From Cercospora beticola (taxonomy: Eukaryota > Ascomycota > Dothideomycetes > Mycosphaerellales > Mycosphaerellaceae): a stretch of DNA of 64,000 nucleotides. The stretch is taken from positions 1,178,001 to 1,242,000 of the forward strand of contig NC_088939.1 in the NCBI RefSeq assembly GCF_033473495.1, given 5' to 3'. The position numbers and the translations under genes are program-made. The notes beneath the pieces are model-generated. The model was not told where the DNA came from and did no database searches. It was given only the letters and a program-made list of their open reading frames with translations. This document shows, in pieces, positions 1-10,447 of the stretch (positions are counted from its first letter, which is position 1; each line of letters starts with the position of its first letter).

Positions 1-580
1 CAACAGTCTCTAAGCACAACGCCAGGCCAATGGTCCAGACAAACCCAGCACTGATGCCTTGTAGAATTCTGGCGAGCACCAAAACAGGTACTGTAGTGCC
101 CAAGAACAACAGTACAGTAGACGCGAGAAGTGACAACAGACCGAAGAGGAATGGAGCTTGTCGTGTAGCCACTTTGTCTGCAAGGATTCCAGCAACAGGC
201 GAGAAGCATACGCTAGCAGCTGCATAAGCTGCCAGGAGTCCAGAAGTGAGGCTTTGAATCTGTTCTTCTGGTACGCCGACTCGATCCTCGAGCATGAACG
301 GCAGGACTGGCACAATCAAGCCATAGAGAAACAGATCCGTGAAGAGACCAATGGCCACCGTGGCGATGATAAAAAACGTGTTCGAGCGCCATTTCAATCC
401 TGCAGGTAGCACGGAGTAGTTCTGATAGCCCGGGATCTGCAAAGTATTGAGCAATTTCGCGATTCCCGACGCGTCTTTTGTCATGGTTGGCTGCTCAAAG
501 TCTGGAGGAGTTGCCGGCTTGGGTCGAGTGTAGTACGAGAGGCGAGTATACCAGCCGTGAGGAAGAGCTTGATCGGACAT
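1..580 (-). CDS. MFS transporter, DHA1-like (N-terminal part only)
   Basis: Proton-coupled major facilitator superfamily transporter of the plasma or an internal membrane, most like the DHA1 (12-helix) drug:H+ antiporters. The gene reads leftward from the ATG at 580 and runs off the window edge, so only about 193 residues are present. They show a cytosolic tail of about 65 residues, a first helix (about 68-95) ending in LIVPVLPF, a second helix, a motif-A-like loop GILADKVATR (131-140), a third helix, and a motif-B-like segment LARILQGISAG (169-179) with its arginine. No intron is needed in this part. The substrate cannot be told from the sequence. It is divergent from the splicing-factor gene to its right. 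Confidence 0.85.
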   Translation of the reverse strand, partial: MSDQALPHGWYTRLSYYTRPKPATPPDFEQPTMTKDASGIAKLLNTLQIPGYQNYSVLPAGLKWRSNTFFIIATVAIGLFTDLFLYGLIVPVLPFMLEDRVGVPEEQIQSLTSGLLAAYAAASVCFSPVAGILADKVATRQAPFLFGLLSLLASTVLLFLGTTVPVLVLARILQGISAGFVWTIGLALCLETV

Positions 581-1023
581 GAAGAGCTACAAGTCAGCGA
601 CAGAGAGTGCCATGATGCTGAAGAGCGTGAGATGAGAGGAAGAGAGAGTGTGGACTCTTCAAAGACATCACGTCACCATCTGCAGGAACGATTGCTAACG
701 GGAACTCCGATTTGAGTTTCTGGGGACACGCGGATGCGAATTTGATGCTCCTTGTTGGTCCAACTTCACAGAACGTAGAGGTCTCCAAGACGGCGTTGAG
801 ATTTTTCTCACCGGGAGCACAAGACGAGGTGCTGCTGATGGAGTGAGGTGGAAAGCAGGAAGTGCAGGCGAACAAGATCGAATAGTGGCGCCTGGCCCAT
901 GCTGAGCGGAGATCAGTCCGCTCCGTCGTTCTTCCCCGACTTCACAGCTGCACTTCCTGCTCCACAACATCACATTGCTCGAATTCTATCAAGCAGATAT
1001 TACGACACATTTTCACTGTCGCA
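581..1023. other. Divergent intergenic region, MFS transporter / U1A-like gene
   Basis: This stretch holds the promoters and 5' leaders of the two divergent genes. Short open frames here lack coding character. I see no clear TATA box or other element. Confidence 0.6.
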
Positions 1024-1859
1024 ATGGCAGACGCAGTCACACCCAACGCAACGTTCGTACATTGCACATCGTACGAACTGCGCAAGGTGTGAGTAGAAAC
1101 TAACGACGCGTGTAGTGTCTATGTCCGCAACTTGGACGAGAAGGTCAAGATTCCCGCTCTGACCTCGGCGCTGAAGGAAGTCTTCAGTGAGTGCGGGACT
1201 GTCGTCGATGTCATCGCAAAGAGCAGCGTAAAGCGCAAAGGGCAGGCATTCGTTGTGTTTGAGGACGTCTCCGAGGCGCAAGATGCAGTGGAAATTCTAC
1301 AAGGCTTCGATCTCTTGGGCCGACCAATGGAGCTCGCATTCGCGAAGACGAAGAGTGATTGGACTGTCTTGAAGGAAGGAGGCGAGGCTGCACTCGAGCA
1401 GCACAAGAAACACCGTCTGGCGGAGAAAGGTGAGTGGGAAACATACACGCACGGAGGTGGTGGAACATGGACTGACATGGTACAACAGAGCGCAAGCAAG
1501 CTGCCGAAGCAGCTGCTGCCGCCGCGAAGCCTGCGAAACGCGCTGCCGACCCATCGTCTCTCGCCGAGCGTCCCGCGAAGGCCACGAAAGCGACTGGCGC
1601 CGCTGCAATGGCAGACGAATACTTGCCGCCCAACAAGATCCTCATCTTGCGCGAGCTTCCAGAAGACTACACGAAGGAGGCACTCACTGCGGTGTTCCAG
1701 CGGTATCCTGGCTTCAAGGAAGTGCGTATGGTGCCTGGGCGTAAGGGCCTGGCTTTTGCAGAGTACACTGAGGAGAGCGAGGCGATTACTGCCAAGGAGG
1801 CAATGAATGGGGCGAACTTGGGAGATAAGACTATCAGGGTCACTTTCCAGAGACAGTAG
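1024..1859 (+). CDS. U1A/U2B''-type spliceosomal RNA-binding protein
   Basis: Nuclear snRNP protein with two RRM domains, expected to bind U1 and/or U2 snRNA stem-loops. Proposed exons are 1024-1052, 1116-1429 and 1489-1859, giving 237 residues. Intron 1 starts GTTCGT and contains CTAAC near its end. Intron 2 starts GTGAGT and ends ACAACAG. The first splice is chosen because it joins PNAT to VYVRNLDEKV, the usual start of RRM1 in fungal homologues; a GTGAGT donor at 1089 would leave an implausible 27-nt intron. RRM1 has RNP1 KGQAFVVF, and RRM2 has KILILRELP and KGLAFAEY. An Ala/Lys-rich linker separates the RRMs. Domain order and length match the family. Sequence alone does not decide between the U1A and U2B'' roles. 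Confidence 0.88.
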
Positions 1860-2445
1860 AATAGGCACAGTAAAAGCAACGATCTACAAATTCCTCACGC
1901 CCAGGTTCAGCGTGCTCATTGGCGCAAGTTGATCAAACTGTCGCAGGTGCGCGGCTTCACTTTCAACGGCCAGCTATGCCTTTGCGCGACTGATCACTGA
2001 TCACGGACTGCCTTCGCTTTAGCGAAAAGCTTGGCTCACTTCGGTCAAGATTCTAATCCGTTGGAGGCTTTGGGCTTCGACACTTCTGACACAACGCAAC
2101 ACAACGCAACAATACGCCGCGGCCTGGCATCAGACTCGACACCCGAGCGCTGCTGCATCAAGCAAAACTTACCACGGCTGGTCCTTCGACTACCGCACTG
2201 CAACTGTGCTCTGCTGAGGGCAGACTCGTCTTGCCGGGCAAGTGCACAAGGCGGGGCGACAGACCAGAAACCTTGCGACTTGCGATGTGCGACAGCCCTG
2301 TGCAGCATATCCGTTGACTTCAAGTCCATTTCGCAGTCGACAGTAGTGCGTGCGTTCGTGTTCTGGACGACACTACCTGCACGTGCAACCAGCCTTGATG
2401 CGGACGACGCTGTTCAGCCGCATTTTTGTCAGGCTCTAGCACTGT
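1860..2445. other. Intergenic region upstream of first BTB gene
   Basis: Contains the 3' end of the U1A-like transcript and the promoter of the first BTB gene. There is a short imperfect repeat of CACAACGCAA near 2090-2110. No convincing gene is seen. Confidence 0.5.
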
Positions 2446-3165
2446 ATGATGGAGAAACCCACAGTGAAGGAATGCGTTCAAGCGCTTCAGTCTGATAGGC
2501 TCATCACGCTCATCATTGGCAACTCCCAGGCTGCAATGTCAGTACAAGTTCAACAGAGCGTTCTTGAGGCGGTCAGCCCGTGGTTCCAAAAAGCACTTCG
2601 AGACCAGGTATTTGTCGAAGGACAGACTGGCAAGATCTTGTTTCCGGAAGACGATCCAGCATCCTGGGAGATCTTCTTGTATTGGCTGTTGCGCCGCGAA
2701 ATTCCAAGGCCAGGAATTGCCACCTCTCACGAAGAAGATCTTATCAGCTTGGCCAAATGCTGGATACTCGGAGACAAGTATGGCATAACTAAATTTCAAG
2801 ACGAAGTTATGCTCTTCTACTTGCATATCGTGGACCTCCATTGTGTTGAACTGGCGCCAGAGCAGTGCAAAGAGCTCACCAAGATCACGCCACCAGGTTC
2901 AAAGCTTATGAAATTGCTTTCGGAGGAGTCCGCACGATTTTGCGAGCAGAACGGCCTTACTTCTGACGGGATTGCCACGTTGGACGGTGTTCCAGGCTTC
3001 TGGCCAACTTTTGTCGAAGCTCAACAGAAGATGAAGAAGCACAGCGATCAGTTCACTTCGCGCATGAAAGGTGTCGGTTCGACAACGTGCGATGAGGCTC
3101 ACTGGAGCGACTACATGGCAGGCGACTTGCCGGATTTCGCGGAGTTCATCGAGGATAGAGGGTAA
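2446..3165 (+). CDS. BTB/POZ domain protein A
   Basis: Single-exon gene of 239 residues, starting with tandem ATG codons. The N-terminal half is a BTB/POZ-like fold of the kind common in fungal proteins: LITLIIGN, then QQSVLEAVSPWFQKAL, an FPEDDPASWEIFLYWLL strand-helix unit, and CWILGDKYGITKFQDEVM. BTB domains mediate protein-protein contacts, often as substrate adaptors for cullin-3, but the partner here is unknown. The C-terminal half ends with a conserved HWSDYMAGDLPDF block shared with paralogue B. It is the first of three paralogues within 3.5 kb, which points to local duplication. No nuclear, membrane or secretion signal is evident. Confidence 0.85.
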   Translation: MMEKPTVKECVQALQSDRLITLIIGNSQAAMSVQVQQSVLEAVSPWFQKALRDQVFVEGQTGKILFPEDDPASWEIFLYWLLRREIPRPGIATSHEEDLISLAKCWILGDKYGITKFQDEVMLFYLHIVDLHCVELAPEQCKELTKITPPGSKLMKLLSEESARFCEQNGLTSDGIATLDGVPGFWPTFVEAQQKMKKHSDQFTSRMKGVGSTTCDEAHWSDYMAGDLPDFAEFIEDRG

Positions 3166-4091
3166 CAGCTTTTGGGCGCGAGGCAAGTTCTTTCGAGCGA
3201 TTTGCTCGCCTCTGTTGCCACCCCTCTCGACGGCGGTGGGATACATCCTAGCTGCTCCGCTGACAAGACCCCATGAGCCGCTTCTTTGACCTGGTCTCGA
3301 GGTTCGCAGTCTACAAGCAACGCGCTGGATCAAAGCATGCGGTCATGAAGGGCCAATTAGCTTGTGCAACCGATTATAAAATCATCTGTGGTTGATAGCC
3401 CTACTTAATATCTCTGCCCTGAATGAAGCAAAAGACAGGTTGCAATTCACCAACCATAAACTCTTGCAAATGAGTCCATTGCAAATGAGTCCATCGAGAA
3501 GGAATTTCAGTTCGCTGAAGACGCATGGCAGTGCAACCCCTCTCCTGTCCGATGCAGGAGCGTGCTTCGCAGAATTGTGACCAGAGTTTGTTAGTGCTGT
3601 CGAAGTCTATGAGGTCAGTCAGACCAAGATGACTGAACGTTTCTGATGATCAGGATGATTGCTGCGTGCAATCTGGCAGGAATATTGGCGATCCCGTCAG
3701 TTCTTGGTTGGTCTCGTGCTCCCAATCCCTGACACCTCTAGCGCTGTGCTGTTGCTATGTCTACAACATCCACAACTCGTCTACTGCCACACGCCACTCG
3801 TGCTCTGTCAGGAGTTTCTGAAGCAAACACAAAAGGCCACAGTCGCGGCAAGCGACTCGATATCAGTATTGACCCGCACCCATCTCACCTTTCGATTTCG
3901 AGGCCATCAAACCACTCACAGCGTTCTCGTCGAGCTTCAGATCAGGCAGCAACGTGACTCACCACAGACACGCTCTTTGACTCACTGAGTAATGCTTACG
4001 CCAGTCTCCTGAGCATCGAGCCAACACAACCGCTGTCCTCACTGAACTGATCCAGCCATATCACCGAACGCGCGCCATCACGACAGACAAT
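3166..4091. other. Intergenic region between BTB genes A and B
   Basis: Contains a perfect tandem 15-bp repeat at 3464-3493. Short frames, such as one at 3757-3957, have no recognisable domain. No remnant of a fourth BTB gene was seen. Confidence 0.5.
3464..3493. repeat. Tandem 15-bp direct repeat, two copies
   Basis: The unit TTGCAAATGAGTCCA occurs twice with no spacer in the intergenic DNA between two BTB genes. It contains an ATGAGTCC core, but no regulatory role can be assigned from the sequence. Confidence 0.9.
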
Positions 4092-4838
4092 ATGGAGAAC
4101 GAAGCAGTCGACGAATTGATCCGGTCGCTCGCGTCCGACAAGCTCATCACTCTCCACATTGGCAACAATTCCGAGACTTCGTTCTCAGTGCACATCCAGC
4201 AGAAGTTCCTCGAGGTCGCTAGCACTTGGTTCCAGAAAGCATTTCGAGACAGCAAATGCGAGCAGACCAGTGTCTTCACCTTCACTGACGACGATCCCGA
4301 CACGTGGAAAACAGTACTGTACTGGATCATGCACCACAAGCTTCCAGAAAACAAGGACAAAACCAACCGCTCGGAAAAATTTATCCGCAACGCGAAGTAT
4401 TGGATCGTCGGACACAAGTACGGAATCGCTGGATTCCAGGACGAAATCATGATTCAACTACTCAAGGAAGTCGATGATCATGGTCCCTGCGTCCTCACTG
4501 AGCGAGAAAAGTGTGCAGACCTGATTGCTGTGACCCCTCCAGAGTCCGTGCTTATGAGACTTCTTGCCGAAGTGGTAGTGGAAGACGAGGACGACCCCGG
4601 AACATATCGATTTACCGACGACATTCCTGAGCTGAAGCATAACACGGGGTTCTGGACTGCCTACGTCAAGGCGTTGCAAGACTTCAGAGGTGATGGATTA
4701 TACTTCGACTCTCGCTTGGTTATGCTCGAAGACTGCTCACCGTATTATCTTCGTGCTCATTGGCGTGACTATATGGTAGGGGAGTTGCCGGCTTTGGTGC
4801 ACTACCTCAAGGACGATATCTGGAGAGTGAACGATTGA
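4092..4838 (+). CDS. BTB/POZ domain protein B
   Basis: Single-exon gene of 248 residues and a close paralogue of protein A, in the same orientation and about 0.9 kb downstream. It shares the BTB core: LITLHIGN, QQKFLEVASTWFQKAF, FTDDDPDTWKTVLYWIM and YWIVGHKYGIAGFQDEIM. It also shares the terminal HWRDYMVGELPALVHYL block. The middle part contains a short acidic stretch (VVVEDEDDPG) absent from A. The function is unknown beyond a likely protein-interaction role. It is convergent with the third paralogue, C. Confidence 0.85.
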   Translation: MENEAVDELIRSLASDKLITLHIGNNSETSFSVHIQQKFLEVASTWFQKAFRDSKCEQTSVFTFTDDDPDTWKTVLYWIMHHKLPENKDKTNRSEKFIRNAKYWIVGHKYGIAGFQDEIMIQLLKEVDDHGPCVLTEREKCADLIAVTPPESVLMRLLAEVVVEDEDDPGTYRFTDDIPELKHNTGFWTAYVKALQDFRGDGLYFDSRLVMLEDCSPYYLRAHWRDYMVGELPALVHYLKDDIWRVND

Positions 4839-5203
4839 ATTGTACATCCCGAACGCCCGACTCCTCTCTGGCACCAGCTCGTCGGTTGAAGTCGATATGC
4901 AACTGATGAAGAAGGGTTGGGTGACCGGATTGAAGGAAGAGCCGTATTTGATTCGCCTTCATTTTCCCAATTTGATGCAATTTGACGGCATCAGATCGTG
5001 CAACGACAAGGTGCGAGTACAGACAGAGCCGATGAGCTCAGAGGCTCCAAGCTTGCGACTCTCTAGGTTGAAAGTCCACGCAACGCATGATGTAAAGGCG
5101 TGCGACAATGCGAAGCCAATAGAGCGATCATCAGCACAGGAGGGCCGTAATACAAAAGCTTTGTAGAAGTAGAACCTCGATGGTCTGGAGGTCAGAATGC
5201 AGA
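4839..5203. other. Convergent intergenic region, BTB B / BTB C
   Basis: Shared 3' flanking DNA of two convergent paralogues. Open frames here (for example 4840-5166) show no domain or codon signal. No gene is supported. Confidence 0.55.
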
Positions 5204-5878
5204 TCACCTCGCGACCATGTACTCTCTCAAGCGAGCGGCGACAGAGTGATAGCCAACCAGCTGAACACGCGTGACACCGCGCTCATCCGTTCCCTCAATC
5301 TTGGAGTGTGCCTTCAAAAACCGCGTCCAAAATCCATCAGTACCATCGAAACATGTGAGATCATGCATGGCAAGATGTCCTTCGAACACAGCGAGTGCCA
5401 CTTCTTCGCCCAACAGTCGCATCAAAATGCAGTGTGGTGGTATATTGAGTATGAGTGTCTTGGTCGCAGGTAGGTCTTCAGCAATGGGTGCAGATCCATC
5501 GCGTGTCTTGAGAAGAAGCAGTATGCGGGCCATGCAGTAATCCTGGAAACTGGGGATGAGATATTTGTCTCCAAGAATCCAGCAACAGGCGATAGTGCGC
5601 CAGTTCTGCAGGCTAGGAGGAAGTGTGCGGTGGAAGATCCAGTGAATGAAAATACTCCAGATCGACGGATCATCTTGTGGAAAGGAGGCCGTGCTTGTCT
5701 GTCCCTCCAACCATCTTTCCTCATAGAGAGCTCTGCTGAACCATTCTGATACAGCTTCGAGGAGGCTTTGCTGGATTTTTACAGTGATGTTCTCGCCATG
5801 CGGAGGACCGACTTTGATGGTAATGAACTCGTCAAGCTGGAGTCGGTCGATCAAGTCGTGCAGCGGTTGCTCCGACAT
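5204..5878 (-). CDS. BTB/POZ domain protein C (short C-terminus)
   Basis: Third BTB paralogue, 224 residues in a single exon, start ATG at 5878. The core matches A and B: FITIKVGPPHGENITVKIQQ, LLEAVSEWFSRALYEE, FPQDDPSIWSIFIHWIF, and CCWILGDKYLIPSFQDYCM. It stops at RLREYMVAR, where A and B continue for about 14-22 more residues with G-E/D-LP and an aromatic/acidic tail. The next codons do not resemble that tail, so C looks C-terminally shortened rather than frameshifted. A functional effect cannot be judged. It faces B tail to tail and is divergent from the XlnR gene. Confidence 0.8.
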   Translation of the reverse strand: MSEQPLHDLIDRLQLDEFITIKVGPPHGENITVKIQQSLLEAVSEWFSRALYEERWLEGQTSTASFPQDDPSIWSIFIHWIFHRTLPPSLQNWRTIACCWILGDKYLIPSFQDYCMARILLLLKTRDGSAPIAEDLPATKTLILNIPPHCILMRLLGEEVALAVFEGHLAMHDLTCFDGTDGFWTRFLKAHSKIEGTDERGVTRVQLVGYHSVAARLREYMVAR

Positions 5879-7047
5879 GCTGGCTGTTAGTATTTCGGCG
5901 CTTTCGATACTGGTCAGTCAGGTTAATGCAGAAGACGAGTTGATGTGCTGCAACGAACCTGTCGCCAAGCAGACCTATATGCCATCTTGGACATTGTCTG
6001 GAACATTGCGCTTTGCTGTACAGTCTCACTTGATAGAGCACATGCGATGTAAGTCCGAGGTCTCAGACCTGCTCTCATCTTCAAAGAACAGTTCTGTATG
6101 TCGCAGATGAAGAAGACTTGCGACGCGCAGCCACAAACAAGGTATAGTGCTGCGCTTCACCTGTACGAGAATTACGATGCAGCTAGTCGGTCCTAGCGCG
6201 CCGCTTCCTTCGAGATGGGGCAAGCTCCGCCAGATGTAATGCGGTGTGAAATTCCAAGTACCGACTTGAGATCATGATGTCGTCGACGATGATGGTATGA
6301 AGATGACAATCCTGTAGGAAATATTGAAGGAGTGCATCGGAACATGCCTAAGGTGTCGCACGTAGACCAAACTCTGTACTTCGCTTAGGATGGGTGCAGA
6401 GAGACCCTGCATGTCGCTGTGTAGAAGGACGGCAGATGGCGTTCGAGAAGGAGGAATGGGAGTTGCGGGTAAAGAGTGTCTGCCTTGGATGGCCTTGCGC
6501 GTGGCAGGGGAGAGATTGGAGGAGCGCTGCAGCTGCAGGCGACGATGGTCAGATGGCCGTCGCGGGCGTTTTGGGCTCGACGTCGGCGGAGAATGCACGA
6601 ACGAGCAGACGCGGGGCCGAGCAGGGCATTTGATGCTTTGGTGCTGTGTGCGACCAACCTTGAGCCGGGGGCGTGGTCCTCGTGGTGATGCCTGCCTTAC
6701 GCATGGCAGATGATCGGGTCGTCCATGGCGGTGACGGCGACGGCCTGCTGCAGAACGCGGCCTCCAGCTTTACAGACGAGCGCGATGCCCGCCGCGGCCC
6801 GAATGGTGGAGTAGTCGAGGGCTAGTTAATTAGTCGACGTGCGGAGCGCAGAGACACCTCTGTTAGTCTCCCACCCCGTCGCCTCTCCATTCTCCGCCCC
6901 GGCGGCCTGCTCGCTCGCCTCCCGCCACCGTGCGATTGATGTCTCTTCGGCATTCAGCGCGCCCCACACCATGCCGCCGCGGGCGACGACGACTTTCTTC
7001 TGAGCCCATATCTCCGGTCTAGCGAGACAACTGCCGCATGCGCGAAA
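5879..7047. other. Divergent intergenic region, BTB C / xlnR
   Basis: About 1.17 kb holding the promoters of BTB C and xlnR. The part from about 6400 on is GC-rich, with overlapping open frames on both strands that I read as noise. A long 5' leader for xlnR is likely. No unambiguous binding site is claimed. Confidence 0.5.
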
Positions 7048-10021
7048 ATGCTCGCGGCGAGCACGCCACAGCAGTATTCGAGCGACTTCGGGGGCGGCAA
7101 TGGAGGCCTTGATGCTCTCGCCGAAGGCTCGCAGTACGCCCAGCAGCAGATGCAGATGCAGATGCAGCAGCAGCAGCAGCAGCAGCCGCAGGGTCAGGCG
7201 CTGAACGGTGCGCGACCCGAGATGAAACACCGGCAGAGCTTCAGCAACGGCAGCGCAGGCGCCGACGACACAACACTGGAAGATACAAATGGGAGCACGA
7301 AAAATGGCAAGACAAGCACGAACGGTCAGCCGGTGCGGCGGAGAATCAGTCGGGCGTGTGACCAATGCAACCAGCTGCGGACCAAGTGCGATGGGCAACA
7401 TCCATGCGCGCACTGTGTGGAGTTTGGCCTGACGTGCGAATATGCTCGCGAACGCAAGAAGAGAGGCAAAGCATCGCGGAAGGACATTGCTGCCCAACAA
7501 GCTGCTGCTGCGGCGGGGGAGAACAAAGATGACAACAGTCCGAAGTCTGGAAGTGATCGACCTGGAGAAGATGCGGCCATCGCACCCAAACCACAGGCCG
7601 AAAATGCATTGAAACGCAAACGCCCGAGTATGGACTTTCAACAGCCCCATCTGCCACCTCCGAGATCAAACAGCATGACGAGCCAGCCGAACAATATGCA
7701 TCCGTTGATGAATAGACCCGGTATGGAACCTTCGGGTGGGAGTGTCACTGGCAATGCGATCCCGCAGACGAATGGCATACACCAACGGCCGATGCAAAAT
7801 GAACATCAGCCCCTTCCGACTCCACGAGCACCAGTTGCGCCCATGCAAGAGCGGAGTATGTCAGTAGGCATTGGTGAGTATGGTAGCATAGATGACTACC
7901 ATCGCAGCATATTACATCCTGGCGCTGGAGCTACTGTGACTGGACATAACATATTACATTCTGGTCCCGGCGGCATGCCTCACTCAATGATCCAGGGAGG
8001 CACCATCACAGGCTACGGCGATCCTCCATATGGCGTGCCGTCTCCGACCAGTCAACAAGGTATTACTGGGCATCCCTACCACATAGGAGGCTCACCGATG
8101 TCCGCCAGTTTCTTACGACAATCGCCAATTGCTGGTTCTCCGGGCTGGTTATCGCTACCATCGCCGACCGCTGGACTGTACCCTCAAATGCATGCACAAC
8201 CATCAAATCAAACTTTGAGATATCCCGTGCTACGACCCCTTCTTCCACACATATCTGCCATAATACCGATCGGACTTGCTTGTGACCTGCTGGACCTGTA
8301 CTTCGCGAGCACATCTCAGACATTTATGCAACCGCAGTCGCCTTATGTGATAGGCTACGTCTTTCGCAAACGATCCTTCCTACGGCAGACCAATCCGCGA
8401 TCATGTAGTCCGGCTCTGCTCGCAAGTATGCTCTGGGTCGCTGCTCAGACGAGCGAATCAGCTTTCCTGACTTCTGCTCCTTCAGCGCGTGGAAAGATCT
8501 GTCAGAAGCTGCTCGAGCTGACAGTCAGCTTACTGAAGCCCCTCGTTCACACCCCTCTGGACGGAACTCAGCTATACGGAGGCAACACGGTCATCAATGG
8601 CGTTGCTTTGGGAGGCTTTGGCGTCACAGTCACTGGGCAGGCGGAAGCGGGCACGCCTGGAGCAAGCGCCGCACTGGATGATGTCGCCACGTACATCCAC
8701 CTCGCGACTGTTGTGTCTGCGAGTGAGTACAAAGCAGCAAGTCTGAGGTGGTGGAATGCGGCATGGTCTCTGGCAAGGGAGCTGAAGCTTGGTCGTGAAC
8801 TTCCCCCGAATCCTGAGAATTCAGATGGGCCTGAAGCCGAAGCCGAGGCAACTGGTGAAGCTGGAGTCGGACATGCGAATGGCATTGCCTCTACAGATCA
8901 GCCTGGATATGTCTCTGAAGAGGAGCGAGAAGAGCGGCGACGTATATGGTGGCTGCTTTACAGCGTCGACAGGCACCTATCATTGTGCTACAACAAGCCA
9001 CTTTTCTTGCTCGATGTCGAGTGCGAAGGACTACTGCAACCTGACAACGAGACTGTCTGGCAAACAGGGGAGTACTATCCTGGAGAGGGCCACGCTGAAG
9101 CGCTGCATTATCGACGGCGCGGACCAGGATTTGAATGCACTGGGCACAGTTTGTTTGGCTACTTCTTGCCTCTGATGACCATCCTCGGCGAAATCGTCGA
9201 TCTAAATCAGGCCCGCAACCATCCCCGGTTTGGTATGGTCTTCAGAGGCAGCTCAATCTGGGATGAACAGGTTGCCGAGATATCGCGTCAGCTCGAAGCA
9301 TATGGGAGAAGCCTGCAGGAATTTGAAGCTCGCCATCTGACACCGCCTGACCCTCCGAAGGATGCGACCAACGGGAATGAGGGAGCGCCAGATGCCACGA
9401 GTCCGCACTCAGTAGGCACATCGCATTCGAACCAGCAGCGAATGACTGAGACCACTCTTCAGACAAAGATTGTTGTAGCGTACGGGACGCATCTCATGCA
9501 TACTATGCACATCCTGCTAAATGGCAAGTGGGATCCAATATCGTTGCTGGATGACAATGATTTGTGGATTTCTTCACAATCCTTTATCTCTGCCACCGGT
9601 CATGCTGTGTCAGCAGCTGAAGCGATCAACGAGATCCTGGATTACGATCCCGACATTTCATTCATGCCATTCTTCTTCGGCATTTATCTATTGCAGGGCA
9701 GTTTCTTGCTCCTGTTGATCGCAGATAAGCTGGGCGCAGAAGCTAGCCCGAGCGTTGTGAAGGCTTGTGAGACGATCGTCAGAGCGCACGAAGCTTGCGT
9801 TGTGACGCTGAACACCGAGTATCAGGTATACGTCTTCATCCCTTGTTTTCGCAGTTGTATGCTAACATCTCCGACAGCGCAACTTCCGAAAAGTGATGCG
9901 ATCAGCATTGATGCAAGTCCGAGGGCGATCAGTAGAAGATTTCGGCGAACAACAACAACGGAGACGAGAAGTCTTGTCCTTGTACAGGTGGACAGGCGAT
10001 GGCCAAGGCCTCGCATTATGA
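7048..10021 (+). CDS. xlnR: Xylanolytic/cellulolytic transcription activator XlnR (Xlr1)
   Basis: Zn2Cys6 activator of xylanase, cellulase and D-xylose catabolic genes in filamentous ascomycetes. Exons 7048-9825 and 9878-10021 give 973 residues. The intron has a GCTAAC branch site and ends GACAG. Splicing it restores the family C-terminus ([17 protein letters not shown] through YRWTGDG); reading through would give an unrelated tail. The zinc cluster [14 protein letters not shown] has Cys at 104, 107, 114, 120, 123 and 130, followed by the basic [12 protein letters not shown]. Near the N-terminus [10 protein letters not shown] is also XlnR-like. A fungal-specific transcription factor domain fills roughly residues 400-780, with [19 protein letters not shown] Met/Gln-rich tract lies at about 31-50. 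No pathway neighbour is present. Confidence 0.95.
7141..7190 (+). repeat. CAG/ATG-CAG trinucleotide repeat in xlnR
   Basis: An in-frame run of CAG with interspersed ATGCAG units encodes a Gln/Met-rich stretch at about residues 32-48 of XlnR. It is likely length-variable between strains. Confidence 0.85.
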
Positions 10022-10447
10022 TGGAAGGAAGTAATGACTTGACGGATTTTTCGATGCACAAAGTTTTCATGTATATGACACGCACACATGAGGAGATGGG
10101 GATACCCTGGAGGAGGCGGGCCTACAAAAATTTCTAGCTTGGTGCACATATCTGGCAAAGCAACTGACGGCTTGTGGCGTGGAATATTTCTGCAGCGTTC
10201 CAGCGATTTTCGTTCTCCTTCAACTTCTCCTGTACAGAAGAAGAGAGCTCTGGATGAACAAAAGCGTCACGTGTGCGGAGTCCATTGCCGTCGTCCGATC
10301 TCGCAATGACTGATACTTGGTAGGTAGCCACATGGCACTGGAGCTGTACCCATACTTGACTTTCACGAATATATAATAGTTCAAAGATCTCAACCTCACC
10401 GCCGACATCTCTCAACTCTACACCAAGAAAGGGCAAGGGACCCAAAA
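10022..10447. other. Intergenic region xlnR to ornithine cyclodeaminase-like gene
   Basis: 3' flank of xlnR followed by the promoter of the next gene, including a TATA-like element at 10370-10378. No gene is seen. Confidence 0.6.
10370..10378 (+). promoter_or_regulatory. TATA-box-like element
   Basis: TATATAATA lies 70 nt upstream of the ATG of the ornithine cyclodeaminase-like gene. Position and sequence suit a core promoter with a short leader. Confidence 0.5.

Noticed and set aside
1089..1115. 27-nt intron in the U1A-like gene using the GTGAGT donor
   Set aside because: Too short for fungal splicing; the GTTCGT donor at 1053 gives a 63-nt intron and the conserved NAT-VYVRNL junction.
6826..7650. 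274-codon minus-strand frame
   Set aside because: It is antisense to the XlnR N-terminus and promoter; CAG repeats read as Leu/His runs. No domain.
9826..10137. Longer XlnR frame reading through to 10137
   Set aside because: A 52-nt intron with GT, GCTAAC and GACAG restores the conserved XlnR C-terminus; the read-through tail is unrelated.
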